Assembly: GCF_042654365.1 (NCBI RefSeq)
Contig: NZ_JBHSGG010000003.1
Location: 62,001-126,000 of the forward strand
Direction: 5' to 3'
Source of the DNA: Coralloluteibacterium thermophilum
GTDB taxonomy: Bacteria > Pseudomonadota > Gammaproteobacteria > Xanthomonadales > Xanthomonadaceae
DNA: 64,000 nucleotides
Shown: piece by piece, positions 24,533-34,629 of the stretch
Numbering within the stretch: position 1 is the first letter of the stretch
Layout of the letters: the number at the start of each line of letters is the position of its first letter
The notes under the pieces: model-generated
The model's database searches: none
Told to the model about the DNA's origin: nothing
What the model saw: the letters and a program-made list of their open reading frames with translations, nothing else
Program-made: the position numbers and the translations under genes

Positions 24533-26784
24533 GTGCGCAGCCCGCCAATCCGAATACCCCGCCCGACCACGTCAACATCGAGATCAACGGCGTCGCGCTG
24601 ACCGCGCCCAAGGGCTCGATGATCATCCAGGCGGCCGACAAGGCCGGCATCCCGATCCCGCGCTTCTGCTACCACGAGCGGCTGCCGATCGCCGCGAACT
24701 GCCGCATGTGCCTGGTCGAGGTCGAGAAGGCGCCGAAGCCGATGCCGGCCTGCGCCACGCCGGTCATGGAGGGCATGAAGGTCGTCACCCGTTCCGAGAA
24801 GGCGCTGTCGGCGCAGCGGAACGTGATGGAGTTCCTCCTCATCAACCACCCGCTGGACTGCCCGATCTGCGACCAGGGCGGCGAGTGCGAGCTGCAGGAC
24901 GTCTCGCTGGGCTACGGCCGTTCGGTCAGCCGCTACGCCGAGCGCAAGCGCGTCGTCGCCGACGAGGACCTCGGCCCGCTGGTCGCCACCGAGATGACGC
25001 GCTGCATCCACTGCACGCGCTGCATCCGCGTGATGAACGACGTCGCCGCGACCTACGAGCTCGGCGGCATGAACCGCGGCGAGCGCCTGGAGATCGGCAC
25101 CTACGACGGCAAGCCGCTGATGAGCGAGCTGTCGGGCAACGTGATCGACGTCTGCCCGGTCGGCGCGCTGACCAACAAGGTGTTCCGCTTCCGCGCGCGT
25201 CCGTGGGAGCTGATCGCGCGCGAGTCCATCGGCTACCACGATGCGCTGGGCTCGAATCTCTACCTGCACGCGCGCCGCGGCGAAGTCATGCGCACCGTCC
25301 CGCGCGACAACGACGCGATCAACGAGTGCTGGCTGTCGGACCGCGACCGCTTCTCGCACCAGGGCCTGTACGCCGCCGACCGTGCCATGGTCCCCATGGT
25401 CCGCAAGGGCGACGCCTGGCAGGAAGTGGAGTGGGACGAGGCGCTGGCCGCCGCCGCCCGCATCCTCCGCGAGAACGCCGGCGACGCGCTGGGCGTGCTC
25501 GCGCATCCGGCCACCTCGAACGAGGAGGGCAGCCTGCTGCGCGCGCTGGCCGATGCGCTGGGCACCGGCAGCATCGACCACCGCATCAACCTGCTCGACC
25601 TCGCCGACCGCCCCGTTGCCGAGCCCGGCCAGGTGCGGATCGAGGAGCTCGAGCAGGCCGACGTGGTGCTCATCGTCGGCAGCAATCCGCGCCACGAAGT
25701 GCCGCTGCTGCATCACCGGCTGCGCAAGGCGGTCAAGCGGGGCGCGAAGATCGCCACGATCAACCCGGTCGACTTCGACTTCACCTTCGCGGCCGACGTC
25801 GCGCGCATCGTCGCGCCGTCGAAGCTGCCGGCGGAGCTGGAGTCGCTGGCGCCCGGCGACGCGATCCACGACCTGCTCGCGAACGCGGGCAACGCGGTGA
25901 TCCTGCTCGGCGCGCTGGCCGAGACGCATCCGCGCGCCAGCCGCATCCGCAGCGTCGCCCGCCGCCTCGCCGCGGCCACCGGCGCCAGGCTCAACCGCAT
26001 CCCGCAGGGCGCCAACGCGGTCGGCCTCGCACGCCACGGCGTGCTGCCGACGGCGCTCGACGCCCGCGCCATGCTCGCGCAGCCGCGCAGGGCCTACGTC
26101 CTCTACGGCATCGAGCCGGGCCAGGACTTCGCCGACAACGCGGCGGCGCGCGAAGCGCTGGCCGGCGCGAAGGTGGTGGCGTTCAGCCACTTCGCCTGCG
26201 CGTCCACGCGCGCCGTCGCCGACGTCATCCTGCCGATCGGACTGACGCCGGAGATCGAGGCGACCTACACCAACATGGACGGCGTCGACCAGCGCGTCGT
26301 GCCCGGCGGCAAGCTGCCCGGTGCGATCCGCGCGGGCTGGCGCGTGCTGCGCGCCCTCGGCGGCGAGCTGGGCGCGGCCGGCTTCGAGTTCGTGGACATG
26401 GCCGGCCTGCGTGCGCAGATGAAGGCGGACGCGGTGCGCCCGGGCGAGGGCGAGGCGCCTGCCGACGCGCCGGTCGCCGGCGACACGCTGGAGCGGATCG
26501 CCTCGCCGGGCATCTACCGCGTCGATGCCGTGCTGCGCCGTGCGCCGGCACTGCAGGCGCACCCGCTGACCACCGGCCCGCGCGCCGTGCTGCATCCCGA
26601 AGACGCGCTGGCGCGCGGCCTGTCGGAAGGGGCCATCGCCAAGGTCGGCGACGCCCGCGGCACCGCCACCGTGCCGGTCCACGTCAGCACCCGCGTCGCC
26701 CGCGGCGCGGTGTGGATCGAGACCGGCTATGCAGAAACCGCCCCGCTGTCCGCGGCGGGCGCGCTCACCGTGACGAGGGCCTGA
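24529..26784 (+). CDS. nuoG: NADH-quinone oxidoreductase subunit G
   Basis: NuoG is the large iron-sulfur subunit of the peripheral arm. The 751-residue product shows the [2Fe-2S] ferredoxin domain (RFCYHERLPIAANCRMCLVEV), the His-Cys cluster segment (HPLDCPICDQGGECELQD) and two further Cys motifs (MTRCIHCTRCIRV ... NVIDVCPVGAL). A molybdopterin-oxidoreductase-like domain follows without an obvious metal ligand, as in other NuoG. The longer frame upstream is a shadow of nuoF. Confidence 0.96.
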
Positions 26785-26785
26785 C

Positions 26786-27922
26786 GTGTCGATGTCCTTT
26801 CTCGCGACCGCTGCCGCGCAGGCGCCGGGCCTGGCGACGATCCTGCTGTCGCCCGGCATGTGGGGCGCGGCCCTGACCGACCAGTTCGGCCTGGTGGGCA
26901 GCCTGCTGTGGATCGTCATCAAGATCCTCGCGATCGCCGTGCCGGTGATCGTCGCGGTGGCCTTCTACGTGCTCTGGGAGCGCAAGCTGATCGGCTGGAT
27001 GCACGTCCGCCACGGGCCGATGTACGTGGGCCTGGGCGGCCTGCTGCAGGCCTTCGCCGACGTCTTCAAGCTGCTGTTCAAGGAGATCGTCGTCCCGACG
27101 CAGGTGCAGCGCGCGCTCTACACCATCGCGCCGCTGATCGCGCTGGCCCCGGCCTTCGCGGCCTGGGCGGTGATCCCGTTCGACGCGCAGCTGGTGCTGT
27201 CCAACGCCAACGCCGGTCTCCTGTACCTGCTGGCGATGACCTCGATGGGCGTGTACGGGATCATCCTCGCGGGCTGGGCCTCCAACTCGAAGTACGCCTT
27301 CCTCGGCGCGATGCGCTCCGCCGCGCAGGTCATCAGCTACGAGATCGCGATGGGCTTCGCCCTGGTCGGCGTGCTGATCGCCGCGGGCACGATGAACATC
27401 TCGGGCATCGTGATGGCGCAGGCCGGCGACGCGGGCATCTTCAGCTGGTTCTGGCTGCCGCTGTTCCCGCTGTTCGTCATCTACTGGATCTCGGGCGTCG
27501 CGGAGACCAACCGCGCCCCGTTCGACGTGGCGGAAGGCGAGTCGGAGATCGTCGCGGGTTTCCACGTGGAGTACTCGGGCTCGGCGTTCGCGATCTTCTT
27601 CCTCGCCGAATACGCGAACATGATCCTGATCAGCTTCCTGATCCCGCTGCTGTTCCTGGGCGGCTGGCTGAGCCCGTTCCAGGGCTGGCTGGACGGCGTG
27701 CCGGGCCTGTCGTGGCTGGCGGTCGGCGGCTGGTGGTGGCTGTTCATCAAGGTGTTCTTCTTCGCCAGCGCCTTCATCTGGTTCCGCGCCTCGTTCCCGC
27801 GCTACCGCTACGACCAGATCATGCGCCTGGGCTGGAAGGTGTTCATTCCCATCGCGATCGTGTGGGTCTTCGTCACTGCCGTGGGTGTGTACCTGGGCTG
27901 GTTCGGCGCGACCGGAGCCTGA
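26786..27922 (+). CDS. nuoH: NADH-quinone oxidoreductase subunit H
   Basis: NuoH is the membrane subunit at the foot of the quinone tunnel. The 378-residue product has about eight or nine helices and the family signatures ERKLIGWMHVRHGP and SGVAETNRAPFDVAEGESEIVAGFH, the latter in two conserved blocks. The start is GTG at 26786; an ATG two codons later (26792) is equally possible. Confidence 0.96.
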   Translation: MSMSFLATAAAQAPGLATILLSPGMWGAALTDQFGLVGSLLWIVIKILAIAVPVIVAVAFYVLWERKLIGWMHVRHGPMYVGLGGLLQAFADVFKLLFKEIVVPTQVQRALYTIAPLIALAPAFAAWAVIPFDAQLVLSNANAGLLYLLAMTSMGVYGIILAGWASNSKYAFLGAMRSAAQVISYEIAMGFALVGVLIAAGTMNISGIVMAQAGDAGIFSWFWLPLFPLFVIYWISGVAETNRAPFDVAEGESEIVAGFHVEYSGSAFAIFFLAEYANMILISFLIPLLFLGGWLSPFQGWLDGVPGLSWLAVGGWWWLFIKVFFFASAFIWFRASFPRYRYDQIMRLGWKVFIPIAIVWVFVTAVGVYLGWFGATGA

Positions 27923-27926
27923 TGCC

Positions 27927-28415
27927 ATGAATCGAGTCGTCAACTACTTCCGGAGCCTGCTCCTGCTGGAACTCCTGCGCGGCCTCGGGCTGACGCTGAA
28001 GTACCTGTTCCGGCCCAAGTACTCCGTCATGTATCCGATGGAGAAGTTCCCGCAGTCGCCGCGCTTCCGCGGCCTGCACGCGCTGCGCCGCTACCCGAAC
28101 GGCGAGGAACGCTGCATCGCCTGCAAGCTGTGCGAGGCGGTGTGCCCGGCGCTGGCGATCACCATCGACTCGGAGCAGCGCGCCGACGGCACCCGCCGCA
28201 CCACGCGCTACGACATCGACCTGTTCAAGTGCATCTACTGCGGCTTCTGCGAGGAGTCGTGCCCGGTGGACTCCATCGTCGAGACGCACATCCTCGAGTA
28301 CCACTTCGAGAAGCGCGGCGAGAACATCGTCACCAAGCCGCAGCTGCTGGCCATCGGCGACCGCTTCGAGGCCGAGATCGCCGAGCGCAAGACGCTCGAC
28401 TCGGCCTACCGCTAA
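27927..28415 (+). CDS. nuoI: NADH-quinone oxidoreductase subunit I
   Basis: NuoI carries clusters N6a and N6b. The 162-residue product has two complete ferredoxin motifs: Cys63, 66, 69, 73 (CIACKLCEAVCP) and Cys102, 105, 108, 112 (CIYCGFCEESCP). The start MNRVVNYFRSLLLLELL at 27927 was preferred over an in-frame ATG at 27885 inside nuoH. Confidence 0.96.
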   Translation: MNRVVNYFRSLLLLELLRGLGLTLKYLFRPKYSVMYPMEKFPQSPRFRGLHALRRYPNGEERCIACKLCEAVCPALAITIDSEQRADGTRRTTRYDIDLFKCIYCGFCEESCPVDSIVETHILEYHFEKRGENIVTKPQLLAIGDRFEAEIAERKTLDSAYR

Positions 28416-28426
28416 GGATTTCGCGC

Positions 28427-29101
28427 ATGGACTTCCACCTGATCGCTTTCTACGTCTTCGCCGCGACCATGATCGCCGCGGCGCTGGGCGTCATCCTCGC
28501 GCGCAACCCGGTCTACGCGGTGCTGGCGCTGGTGCTGACCTTCTTCTCCGCCGCCTGCCTCTGGCTGCTGATCGATGCGGAGTTCCTCGGCATCGCGCTG
28601 GTGCTGGTCTACGTCGGCGCGGTGATGGTGCTGTTCCTGTTCGTGGTGATGATGCTCGACATCAACGTCGCGCCGCTGCGCGAGGGCTTCATCCGCTACC
28701 TGCCGGTGGGCATCGCCGTGGCGGCCGTCATGCTGGTGCAGATGCTGACCCTGATCGGCGTCATGTCCGGCCGGGCCGCGACCGGCCTGAGCGAGGTCGA
28801 TCCCGCCACCGCGGCGGGGCTGAGCAACCTCGAGTGGATCGGTCGCACGCTGTTCTCGGCCTACCTGCTGCCCTTCGAGGTGGCGGCGGTGATCCTCACC
28901 GTGGCGCTGATCGCCGCGATGATGCTCACCCTGCGCCGTCGCCCGGGCACCAAGCACCAGGATCCGAGCGCGCAGGTGCGCGTGCGCGCGGCGGACCGCC
29001 TGCGCATGGTCAGCATGCCGCCGACCGCCCGCCGCGGTACGGCAGAGGTTCCCGCCGAGGTGGACGCCGCGGCGCAACGCAACGGGGAGGGGCAGCGATG
29101 A
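28427..29101 (+). CDS. nuoJ: NADH-quinone oxidoreductase subunit J
   Basis: NuoJ is a five-helix membrane subunit next to NuoK. The 224-residue product has the conserved segment LVYVGAVMVLFLFVVMML with a pi-bulge-type glycine, and a polar cytoplasmic tail of about 50 residues. The stop overlaps nuoK as ATGA. Confidence 0.95.
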   Translation: MDFHLIAFYVFAATMIAAALGVILARNPVYAVLALVLTFFSAACLWLLIDAEFLGIALVLVYVGAVMVLFLFVVMMLDINVAPLREGFIRYLPVGIAVAAVMLVQMLTLIGVMSGRAATGLSEVDPATAAGLSNLEWIGRTLFSAYLLPFEVAAVILTVALIAAMMLTLRRRPGTKHQDPSAQVRVRAADRLRMVSMPPTARRGTAEVPAEVDAAAQRNGEGQR

Positions 29102-29400
29102 CCCTGGGTCACTATCTGGCGGTCGGGGCGATCCTGTTCTGCATCTCGGTCGCCGGCATCATCATCAACCGCAAGAACGTCATCGTCCTGCTGATGTCGA
29201 TCGAGCTCATGCTGCTCGCGGTCAACGTCAACTTCGTCGCGTTCTCGCGCTTCCTCGGCGACGTGCACGGCCAGATCTTCGTGTTCTTCATCCTGACCGT
29301 GGCCGCCGCGGAGGCCGCCATCGGCCTGGCGATCCTGGTCACGCTGTTCCGCAACCGGCGCACGATCAACGTCGCCGAGCTCGATACGTTGAAGGGGTAA
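29098..29400 (+). CDS. nuoK: NADH-quinone oxidoreductase subunit K
   Basis: NuoK is a three-helix antiporter-like membrane subunit (100 residues). The two membrane glutamates needed for proton pumping are visible in MSIELMLLAVN and TVAAAEAAIGLAI. Confidence 0.96.
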   Translation: MTLGHYLAVGAILFCISVAGIIINRKNVIVLLMSIELMLLAVNVNFVAFSRFLGDVHGQIFVFFILTVAAAEAAIGLAILVTLFRNRRTINVAELDTLKG

Positions 29401-29404
29401 GGCG

Positions 29405-31486
29405 GTGCTCAGCCAGAATCTGCTTCTGACCGTCGTGCTCGCGCCGCTCCTGGGCGCGATCCTCGCCGGCTTCTTCGGCCGCCAGATCGGCCGCGCCGGC
29501 GCGCACACCGTCACCATCCTCGGCGTCGCGGTGTCCTGCGCGGCCTCGGTCTACGTCCTGTACCAGCTGGTCGCGGCGGGCGCCGAGCCGTTCTACGGCA
29601 ACGTCTACACCTGGTTCGACATCGGCGGCTACTCGGCCCACGTCGGATTCATGGTCGACCGCCTCACCGCGATGATGATGGTCGTGGTCACCTTCGTGTC
29701 GCTGCTCGTGCACGTCTACACGATCGGCTACATGCACGACGACCCGGGCTACCAGCGCTTCTTCAGCTACATCTCGCTGTTCACCTTCTCGATGCTCATG
29801 CTGGTCATGAGCAACAACTTCCTGCAGCTGTTCTTCGGCTGGGAAGCGGTGGGCCTGGTCTCCTACCTGCTGATCGGCTTCTGGTTCAAGCGGCCGTCCG
29901 CGGTGTTCGCCAACATGAAGGCGTTCCTGGTCAATCGCGTGGGCGACTTCGGCTTCCTGCTGGGCATCGCCGCGATCCTGTACTTCTTCGGCTCGCTCGA
30001 CTACCGCACCGTCTTCGCGAACGTGCAGTCGCTCGAAGGCCAGACCATGGCGGGGCTGGTGGGCTACGACTGGGCCGCGGCCACCTTCATCTGCATCTGC
30101 CTGTTCATCGGCGCGATGGGCAAGTCGGCGCAGGTGCCGCTGCACGTGTGGCTGCCGGACTCGATGGAAGGCCCGACGCCGATCTCGGCCCTGATCCACG
30201 CCGCGACCATGGTGACCGCGGGCATCTTCATGGTGGCGCGCATGTCGCCGCTGTTCGAGATGAGCCCGACCGCGCTGGAACTGGTGCTCTTCATCGGTGC
30301 GACCACGGCCTTCTTCACCGGTCTGATCGGCCTGATCCAGTACGACATCAAGCGCGTGGTGGCGTACTCGACGCTGTCGCAGCTCGGCTACATGACCGTG
30401 GCGCTGGGCGTCTCGGCGTACTCGGCCGCGGTGTTCCACCTGATGACCCACGCCTTCTTCAAGGCGCTGCTGTTCCTCGCGGCGGGCTCGGTGATCATCG
30501 GCATGCACCACGAGCAGGACATGCGCAAGATGGGCGGCCTGCGCAGGTACATGCCGATCACCTGGATCACGGCGCTGATCGGCACGCTGGCCCTGGTGGG
30601 CACGCCGTTCTTCTCGGGCTACTACTCGAAGGACATGATCATCGAGGCCGCCGGCGTGGCGGGCGAGGGCGGCGGCTGGGTGCAGCACTACGCGTACTGG
30701 TGCGTGCTGCTGGGCGTGTTCGTGACCAGCTTCTACAGCTTCCGCCTGCTGTACATGACCTTCCACGGGCCGGAGCGCTTCCGCGACGCGCACGCGCACG
30801 AGGCGCACGCCGAGGGGCACGGCGACGTGCACCACACCGACGCCGAGGTCCAGGTCAAGGCCGACGACCCTGCGCACGACGACCACGGCCACCACGGCCC
30901 GGTCGAGCCGCACGAGTCGCCCTGGGTGGTGACCCTGCCGCTGGTGCTGCTGGCGATCCCGTCGATCCTGATCGGCTTCTTCACCGTGACGCCGATGCTC
31001 TTCGGCGACTTCTTCGACGGCGCGATCTTCGTGCTGCCGGAGAACGACACCGTGGCGGTGCTCGGCCGCGAGCTGTTCCACGGCGCGGTGGCGTTCGGCT
31101 TCCACTTCTACGCTTCGCCCGTGTTCTGGCTGGCCTTCGCGGGCTTCGCGGCGGCGACCTGGATCTACCTGTTCCAGCCGTCGGTCGCGGCCAGGACGCG
31201 CAAGGCGCTGTCGCCGCTGGTCCGCATCCTCGAGAACAAGTACGGCTTCGACGATCTCTGGATCAAGGGCTTCGCCGGCGGCGGCGTGAAGCTGGGCCGC
31301 GCCTTCTGGAAGGCGGGCGACACCGCGGTGATCGACGGTGTGGCCGTCAACGGCTCGGCCTTCGTGGTCGACCGCCTCGGCGCGGTGCTGCGCAGGCTGC
31401 AGTCCGGTTACCTCTACCACTACGCGTTCGCGATGATCGTCGGCGTGATCGCGCTGCTGTTCGCGCTCATGCGCATCGTCGGATAA
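29405..31486 (+). CDS. nuoL: NADH-quinone oxidoreductase subunit L
   Basis: NuoL is the distal antiporter-like pump of complex I, with the long lateral helix at its C-terminus. The 693-residue product has the essential glutamate region FFGWEAVGLVSYLLIGFW and the lysine/histidine segments GKSAQVPLHVWLPDSMEGPTP (in parts) and IQYDIKRVVAYSTLSQLGYM. An unusually His/Asp/Glu-rich loop lies near 460-505. The start is GTG at 29405, four bases after nuoK. Confidence 0.96.
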   Translation: MLSQNLLLTVVLAPLLGAILAGFFGRQIGRAGAHTVTILGVAVSCAASVYVLYQLVAAGAEPFYGNVYTWFDIGGYSAHVGFMVDRLTAMMMVVVTFVSLLVHVYTIGYMHDDPGYQRFFSYISLFTFSMLMLVMSNNFLQLFFGWEAVGLVSYLLIGFWFKRPSAVFANMKAFLVNRVGDFGFLLGIAAILYFFGSLDYRTVFANVQSLEGQTMAGLVGYDWAAATFICICLFIGAMGKSAQVPLHVWLPDSMEGPTPISALIHAATMVTAGIFMVARMSPLFEMSPTALELVLFIGATTAFFTGLIGLIQYDIKRVVAYSTLSQLGYMTVALGVSAYSAAVFHLMTHAFFKALLFLAAGSVIIGMHHEQDMRKMGGLRRYMPITWITALIGTLALVGTPFFSGYYSKDMIIEAAGVAGEGGGWVQHYAYWCVLLGVFVTSFYSFRLLYMTFHGPERFRDAHAHEAHAEGHGDVHHTDAEVQVKADDPAHDDHGHHGPVEPHESPWVVTLPLVLLAIPSILIGFFTVTPMLFGDFFDGAIFVLPENDTVAVLGRELFHGAVAFGFHFYASPVFWLAFAGFAAATWIYLFQPSVAARTRKALSPLVRILENKYGFDDLWIKGFAGGGVKLGRAFWKAGDTAVIDGVAVNGSAFVVDRLGAVLRRLQSGYLYHYAFAMIVGVIALLFALMRIVG

Positions 31487-31499
31487 CAAGAGTCAGCCC

Positions 31500-33011
31500 A
31501 TGAGTTCGAACTGGCCCCTCCTGAGCCTGCTGGTCTGGCTGCCCATCCTGGGCGGCGCACTCACGCTCGCCTTCGGCGACCGCCGCGCGGAGTCCGCGCG
31601 CTGGTTCTCGCTGGGCGTGTCGCTGGTCGTGCTGGTCGCGAGCGTGTTCCTGATCGCCGGCTTCGACGCCAGCCAGACCGCGATGCAGTTCGTCGAGGAC
31701 CGCAGGTGGATCCCGGCCTACGACATCCGCTACCACCTCGGCGTGGACGGCATCTCGGTCGCGCTGATCGCCCTGACCGCGCTCACCACGACCCTGGTGC
31801 TGGTCGGCGCCTGGCGCGCGATCGACGTGCGCGCCCAGCAGTACTACGGCGCCTTCCTGATCCTGGAAGGCCTGATGATCGGCGTGTTCGCCGCGATGGA
31901 CGCGATGCTGTTCTACGTGTTCTTCGAGGGCATGCTGATCCCGATGTTCATCATCATCGGCGTGTGGGGCGGCCCGCGGCGCGTGTACGCGGCGATGAAG
32001 TTCTTCCTCTACACCTTCCTCGGCTCGGTCTTCATGCTGGTCGGGCTGATCTACCTGTACCTGAAGGGCGGCAGCTTCCAGCTCGCCGACCTCGCCGCGC
32101 TGCCGCTCACCCAGACCGAGCAGATGTGGCTGTTCTTCGCCTTCCTGGCGGCGTTCGCGGTCAAGGTGCCGATGTTCCCGGTGCACACGTGGCTGCCCGA
32201 CGCGCACGTCGAGGCGCCGACCGGCGGCTCGGTGGTGCTGGCGGCGATCATGCTGAAGATCGGCGGCTACGGCTTCCTGCGCTTCACCCTGCCGATCACG
32301 CCGGACGCCGGGCACGAATGGGCCTGGCTGCCCATCGTCCTGTCGGTGATCGCCGTGGTCTACATCGGCCTGGTGGCGATGGTCCAGCAGGACATGAAGA
32401 AGCTCGTCGCGTACTCGTCGATCGCGCACATGGGCTTCGTCACCCTGGGCACCTTCATCGCCTTCGCCCTGGTGCGGGGCGACAGCATCGACGCCGCGCA
32501 GCTCGGCCTGCAGGGCGCGATGGTGCAGATGATCAGCCACGGCTTCATCTCCGGCGCGATGTTCTCCTGCATCGGCGTGCTCTACGACCGGATGCACACC
32601 CGCGCCATCGGCGACTACGGCGGCGTGGCCAACGTGATGCCGTGGTTCGCCGTGTTCATGGTGTTCTTCGCGATGGCCAACGCCGGCCTGCCGGGCACCT
32701 CGGGCTTCGTCGGCGAGTTCATGGTCATCCTGGCCAGCTTCCAGGCCAATCCGTGGCTGGCCTTCCTGGCCGCGACGACCCTCATCACCGGCGCCGCCTA
32801 CAGCCTGTGGCTGGTGAAGCGGGTGATGTTCGGCCCGGTCGCCAACGACCACGTCGCCAAGCTCACCGACATCAACGGGCGCGAGGCGCTGGTGCTGGGC
32901 GTGTTCGCCGCGGGCACGCTGCTGTTCGGCGTCTACCCGAAGCCCCTCATCGACCTGATGGACGTCTCGATCGCGCAGCTGGCCGCGCAGATCGCGACCA
33001 GCAAGCTTTAA
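31500..33011 (+). CDS. nuoM: NADH-quinone oxidoreductase subunit M
   Basis: NuoM is a 14-helix antiporter-like proton pump subunit (503 residues). The conserved glutamate in FYVFFEGMLIPMF and the lysine segments AVKVPMFPVHTWLPDAH and MKKLVAYSSIAHMGFV are intact. It is 13 bases after nuoL. Confidence 0.96.
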   Translation: MSSNWPLLSLLVWLPILGGALTLAFGDRRAESARWFSLGVSLVVLVASVFLIAGFDASQTAMQFVEDRRWIPAYDIRYHLGVDGISVALIALTALTTTLVLVGAWRAIDVRAQQYYGAFLILEGLMIGVFAAMDAMLFYVFFEGMLIPMFIIIGVWGGPRRVYAAMKFFLYTFLGSVFMLVGLIYLYLKGGSFQLADLAALPLTQTEQMWLFFAFLAAFAVKVPMFPVHTWLPDAHVEAPTGGSVVLAAIMLKIGGYGFLRFTLPITPDAGHEWAWLPIVLSVIAVVYIGLVAMVQQDMKKLVAYSSIAHMGFVTLGTFIAFALVRGDSIDAAQLGLQGAMVQMISHGFISGAMFSCIGVLYDRMHTRAIGDYGGVANVMPWFAVFMVFFAMANAGLPGTSGFVGEFMVILASFQANPWLAFLAATTLITGAAYSLWLVKRVMFGPVANDHVAKLTDINGREALVLGVFAAGTLLFGVYPKPLIDLMDVSIAQLAAQIATSKL

Positions 33012-33026
33012 GAAGACGCCGATCCG

Positions 33027-34484
33027 ATGACCACTACCCCCGTCATGCCCACCGTCGCCGACCTGGTCCCGGTCGTGCCCGAGCTGTTCCTGGTCACCGC
33101 GACCTTCGCGCTGCTGGTGGCGGACCTGTTCGTGCCGCAGCACCGTCGCGCGCTGACGCACTACCTCGCCATCGCGATCCTGGCCGTGACCGGCTGGCTG
33201 GCGGTCGGGGTCGGCGCCGAGCCCGGCATCGCCTTCGGCGGCATGGTGGTGCGCGACCTCGCCGGCGACGTCATGAAGGCGGTGATCTGCGGCGTGGGCA
33301 TCCTGTCCTTCCTCTACGCCAAGCCGTATCTGGTCGACCGCAAGCTGTTCAAGGGCGAGTTCCATCTCCTGGTGCTGCTGTCCATCCTGGGCATGCTCCT
33401 GCTGGTGTCGTCCGGCAACCTGGTGATGGTCTACCTGGGCCTCGAGCTGATGGCGCTGTCGACCTACGCCCTGGTGGCCATGGACCGCGACTCCGCGCGC
33501 GCCTCCGAGGCGGCGATGAAGTACTTCGTCCTCGGCGCGCTCGCCTCGGGCATGCTGCTCTACGGCATGTCCATGATCTACGGCGCCACCGGGAGCCTCG
33601 ACCTGGCGCAGATCTACTCGGTGGCCGCCGCGGGCGGCGACCAGCGCCTGCTGCTGTTCGGCGTGGTGTTCGTGCTGACCGGCGTCGCCTTCAAGTTCGG
33701 CGCGGCGCCGTTCCACATGTGGATCCCGGACGTCTACCACGGCGCGCCGACGGCCATCACCGTGTTCATCGGCTCGGCACCCAAGCTCGCCGCCTTCGGC
33801 ATGGCCTACCGCCTGCTGGAGAGCGGGGCGGGCCCGGTCGCCGTCTACTGGCAGGACGCGGTCGCCTGGCTCGCGGTGCTGTCGCTGGTGATCGGCAACC
33901 TGCTGGCGCTGGCGCAGGCCAACCTGAAGCGCATGCTGGCCTATTCGACGGTCTCGCACGTCGGCTTCCTGTTCCTCGGCCTGGCCGCCGCGACCCCGGA
34001 GGGCTACGCCTCCGCGATGTTCTACGCGATCAGCTACGCGGTCATGGCGACCGCCTCGTTCGGCGCCATCGTGCTGCTGTCGCGGCAGGGCTTCGAGGCC
34101 GAGCGCATCGACGACTTCAAGGGCCTGAACCAGCGCAGCAGCTGGCACGCCTGGATGGTGATGCTGGTGATGGCCTCGCTCGCGGGCGTGCCGCCGCTGC
34201 TGGGCTTCTGGGCGAAGCTCGCCGTGCTGCGCGCGGCGGTCGGCGCCGACATGCTGTGGCTGGCGATCGTCGGCATCGTGTTCGCGGTGGTGGGCGCGTA
34301 CTACTACCTGCGCGTCATCAAGGTCATGTTCTTCGACGCGCCGGTGCACGGCCTGGACGTGCTGCCGCATCCGGACCGTCCGCTGCGCGCGGTGTTCACC
34401 GTCAACGCGTTCGGCCTGCTGGTGCTGGGCATCTTCTGGAGCCCGCTGATGGCGTGGTGCCAGCGCGCGTTCGCCGGTTCATGA
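33027..34484 (+). CDS. nuoN: NADH-quinone oxidoreductase subunit N
   Basis: NuoN is the third antiporter-like subunit and the last gene of the operon (485 residues). It shows YLGLELMALSTYALVAM with the key Glu, FKFGAAPFHMWIPDVYHGAP and LKRMLAYSTVSHVGF. No T-rich terminator is evident before the tRNA promoter 50 bases downstream. Confidence 0.96.
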   Translation: MTTTPVMPTVADLVPVVPELFLVTATFALLVADLFVPQHRRALTHYLAIAILAVTGWLAVGVGAEPGIAFGGMVVRDLAGDVMKAVICGVGILSFLYAKPYLVDRKLFKGEFHLLVLLSILGMLLLVSSGNLVMVYLGLELMALSTYALVAMDRDSARASEAAMKYFVLGALASGMLLYGMSMIYGATGSLDLAQIYSVAAAGGDQRLLLFGVVFVLTGVAFKFGAAPFHMWIPDVYHGAPTAITVFIGSAPKLAAFGMAYRLLESGAGPVAVYWQDAVAWLAVLSLVIGNLLALAQANLKRMLAYSTVSHVGFLFLGLAAATPEGYASAMFYAISYAVMATASFGAIVLLSRQGFEAERIDDFKGLNQRSSWHAWMVMLVMASLAGVPPLLGFWAKLAVLRAAVGADMLWLAIVGIVFAVVGAYYYLRVIKVMFFDAPVHGLDVLPHPDRPLRAVFTVNAFGLLVLGIFWSPLMAWCQRAFAGS

Positions 34485-34511
34485 TCGCGCCGGTTTTTCG
34501 TCGCGAAAGGC

Positions 34512-34541
34512 TTGCGCCGCAGGACGAAGAACCGTTACAAT
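34512..34541 (+). promoter_or_regulatory. Promoter of the initiator tRNA
   Basis: TTGCGC (34512-34517), an 18-base spacer and TACAAT (34536-34541) form a plausible sigma-70 promoter whose transcript would start a few bases before the tRNA. TACAATTTC is shared with the tRNA-Leu promoter. Confidence 0.55.
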
Positions 34542-34552
34542 TTCGCTCCTGA

Positions 34553-34629
34553 TGCGGGGTGGAGCAGTCTGGCAGCTCGTCGGGCTCATAACCCGAAGGT
34601 CGCAGGTTCAAATCCTGCCCCCGCTACCA
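34553..34629 (+). tRNA. Initiator tRNA-fMet (anticodon CAT); prophage attachment gene
   Basis: The 77-nt gene has the initiator hallmarks: three G-C pairs at the base of the anticodon stem (GGGCTCATAACCC), an unpaired first position (T1 opposite T72 after the stem GCGGGG/CCCCGC), TTCAAAT in the T-loop and an encoded CCA. The anticodon CAT is at 34587-34589. The gene is intact, although the prophage starts at its 3' half and the recombinase reading frame runs into it from the other strand. Confidence 0.95.

Noticed and set aside
31467..34370. Long minus-strand frame (967 codons) antisense to nuoM and nuoN
   Set aside because: His/Gln/Arg-rich composition typical of antisense of membrane genes; no motifs or start signals.
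34586..34629. GAGFEPATFGL as a functional C-terminal motif of the recombinase
   Set aside because: It is the antisense translation of a conserved initiator tRNA; the same peptide is expected on any frame running through this tRNA.
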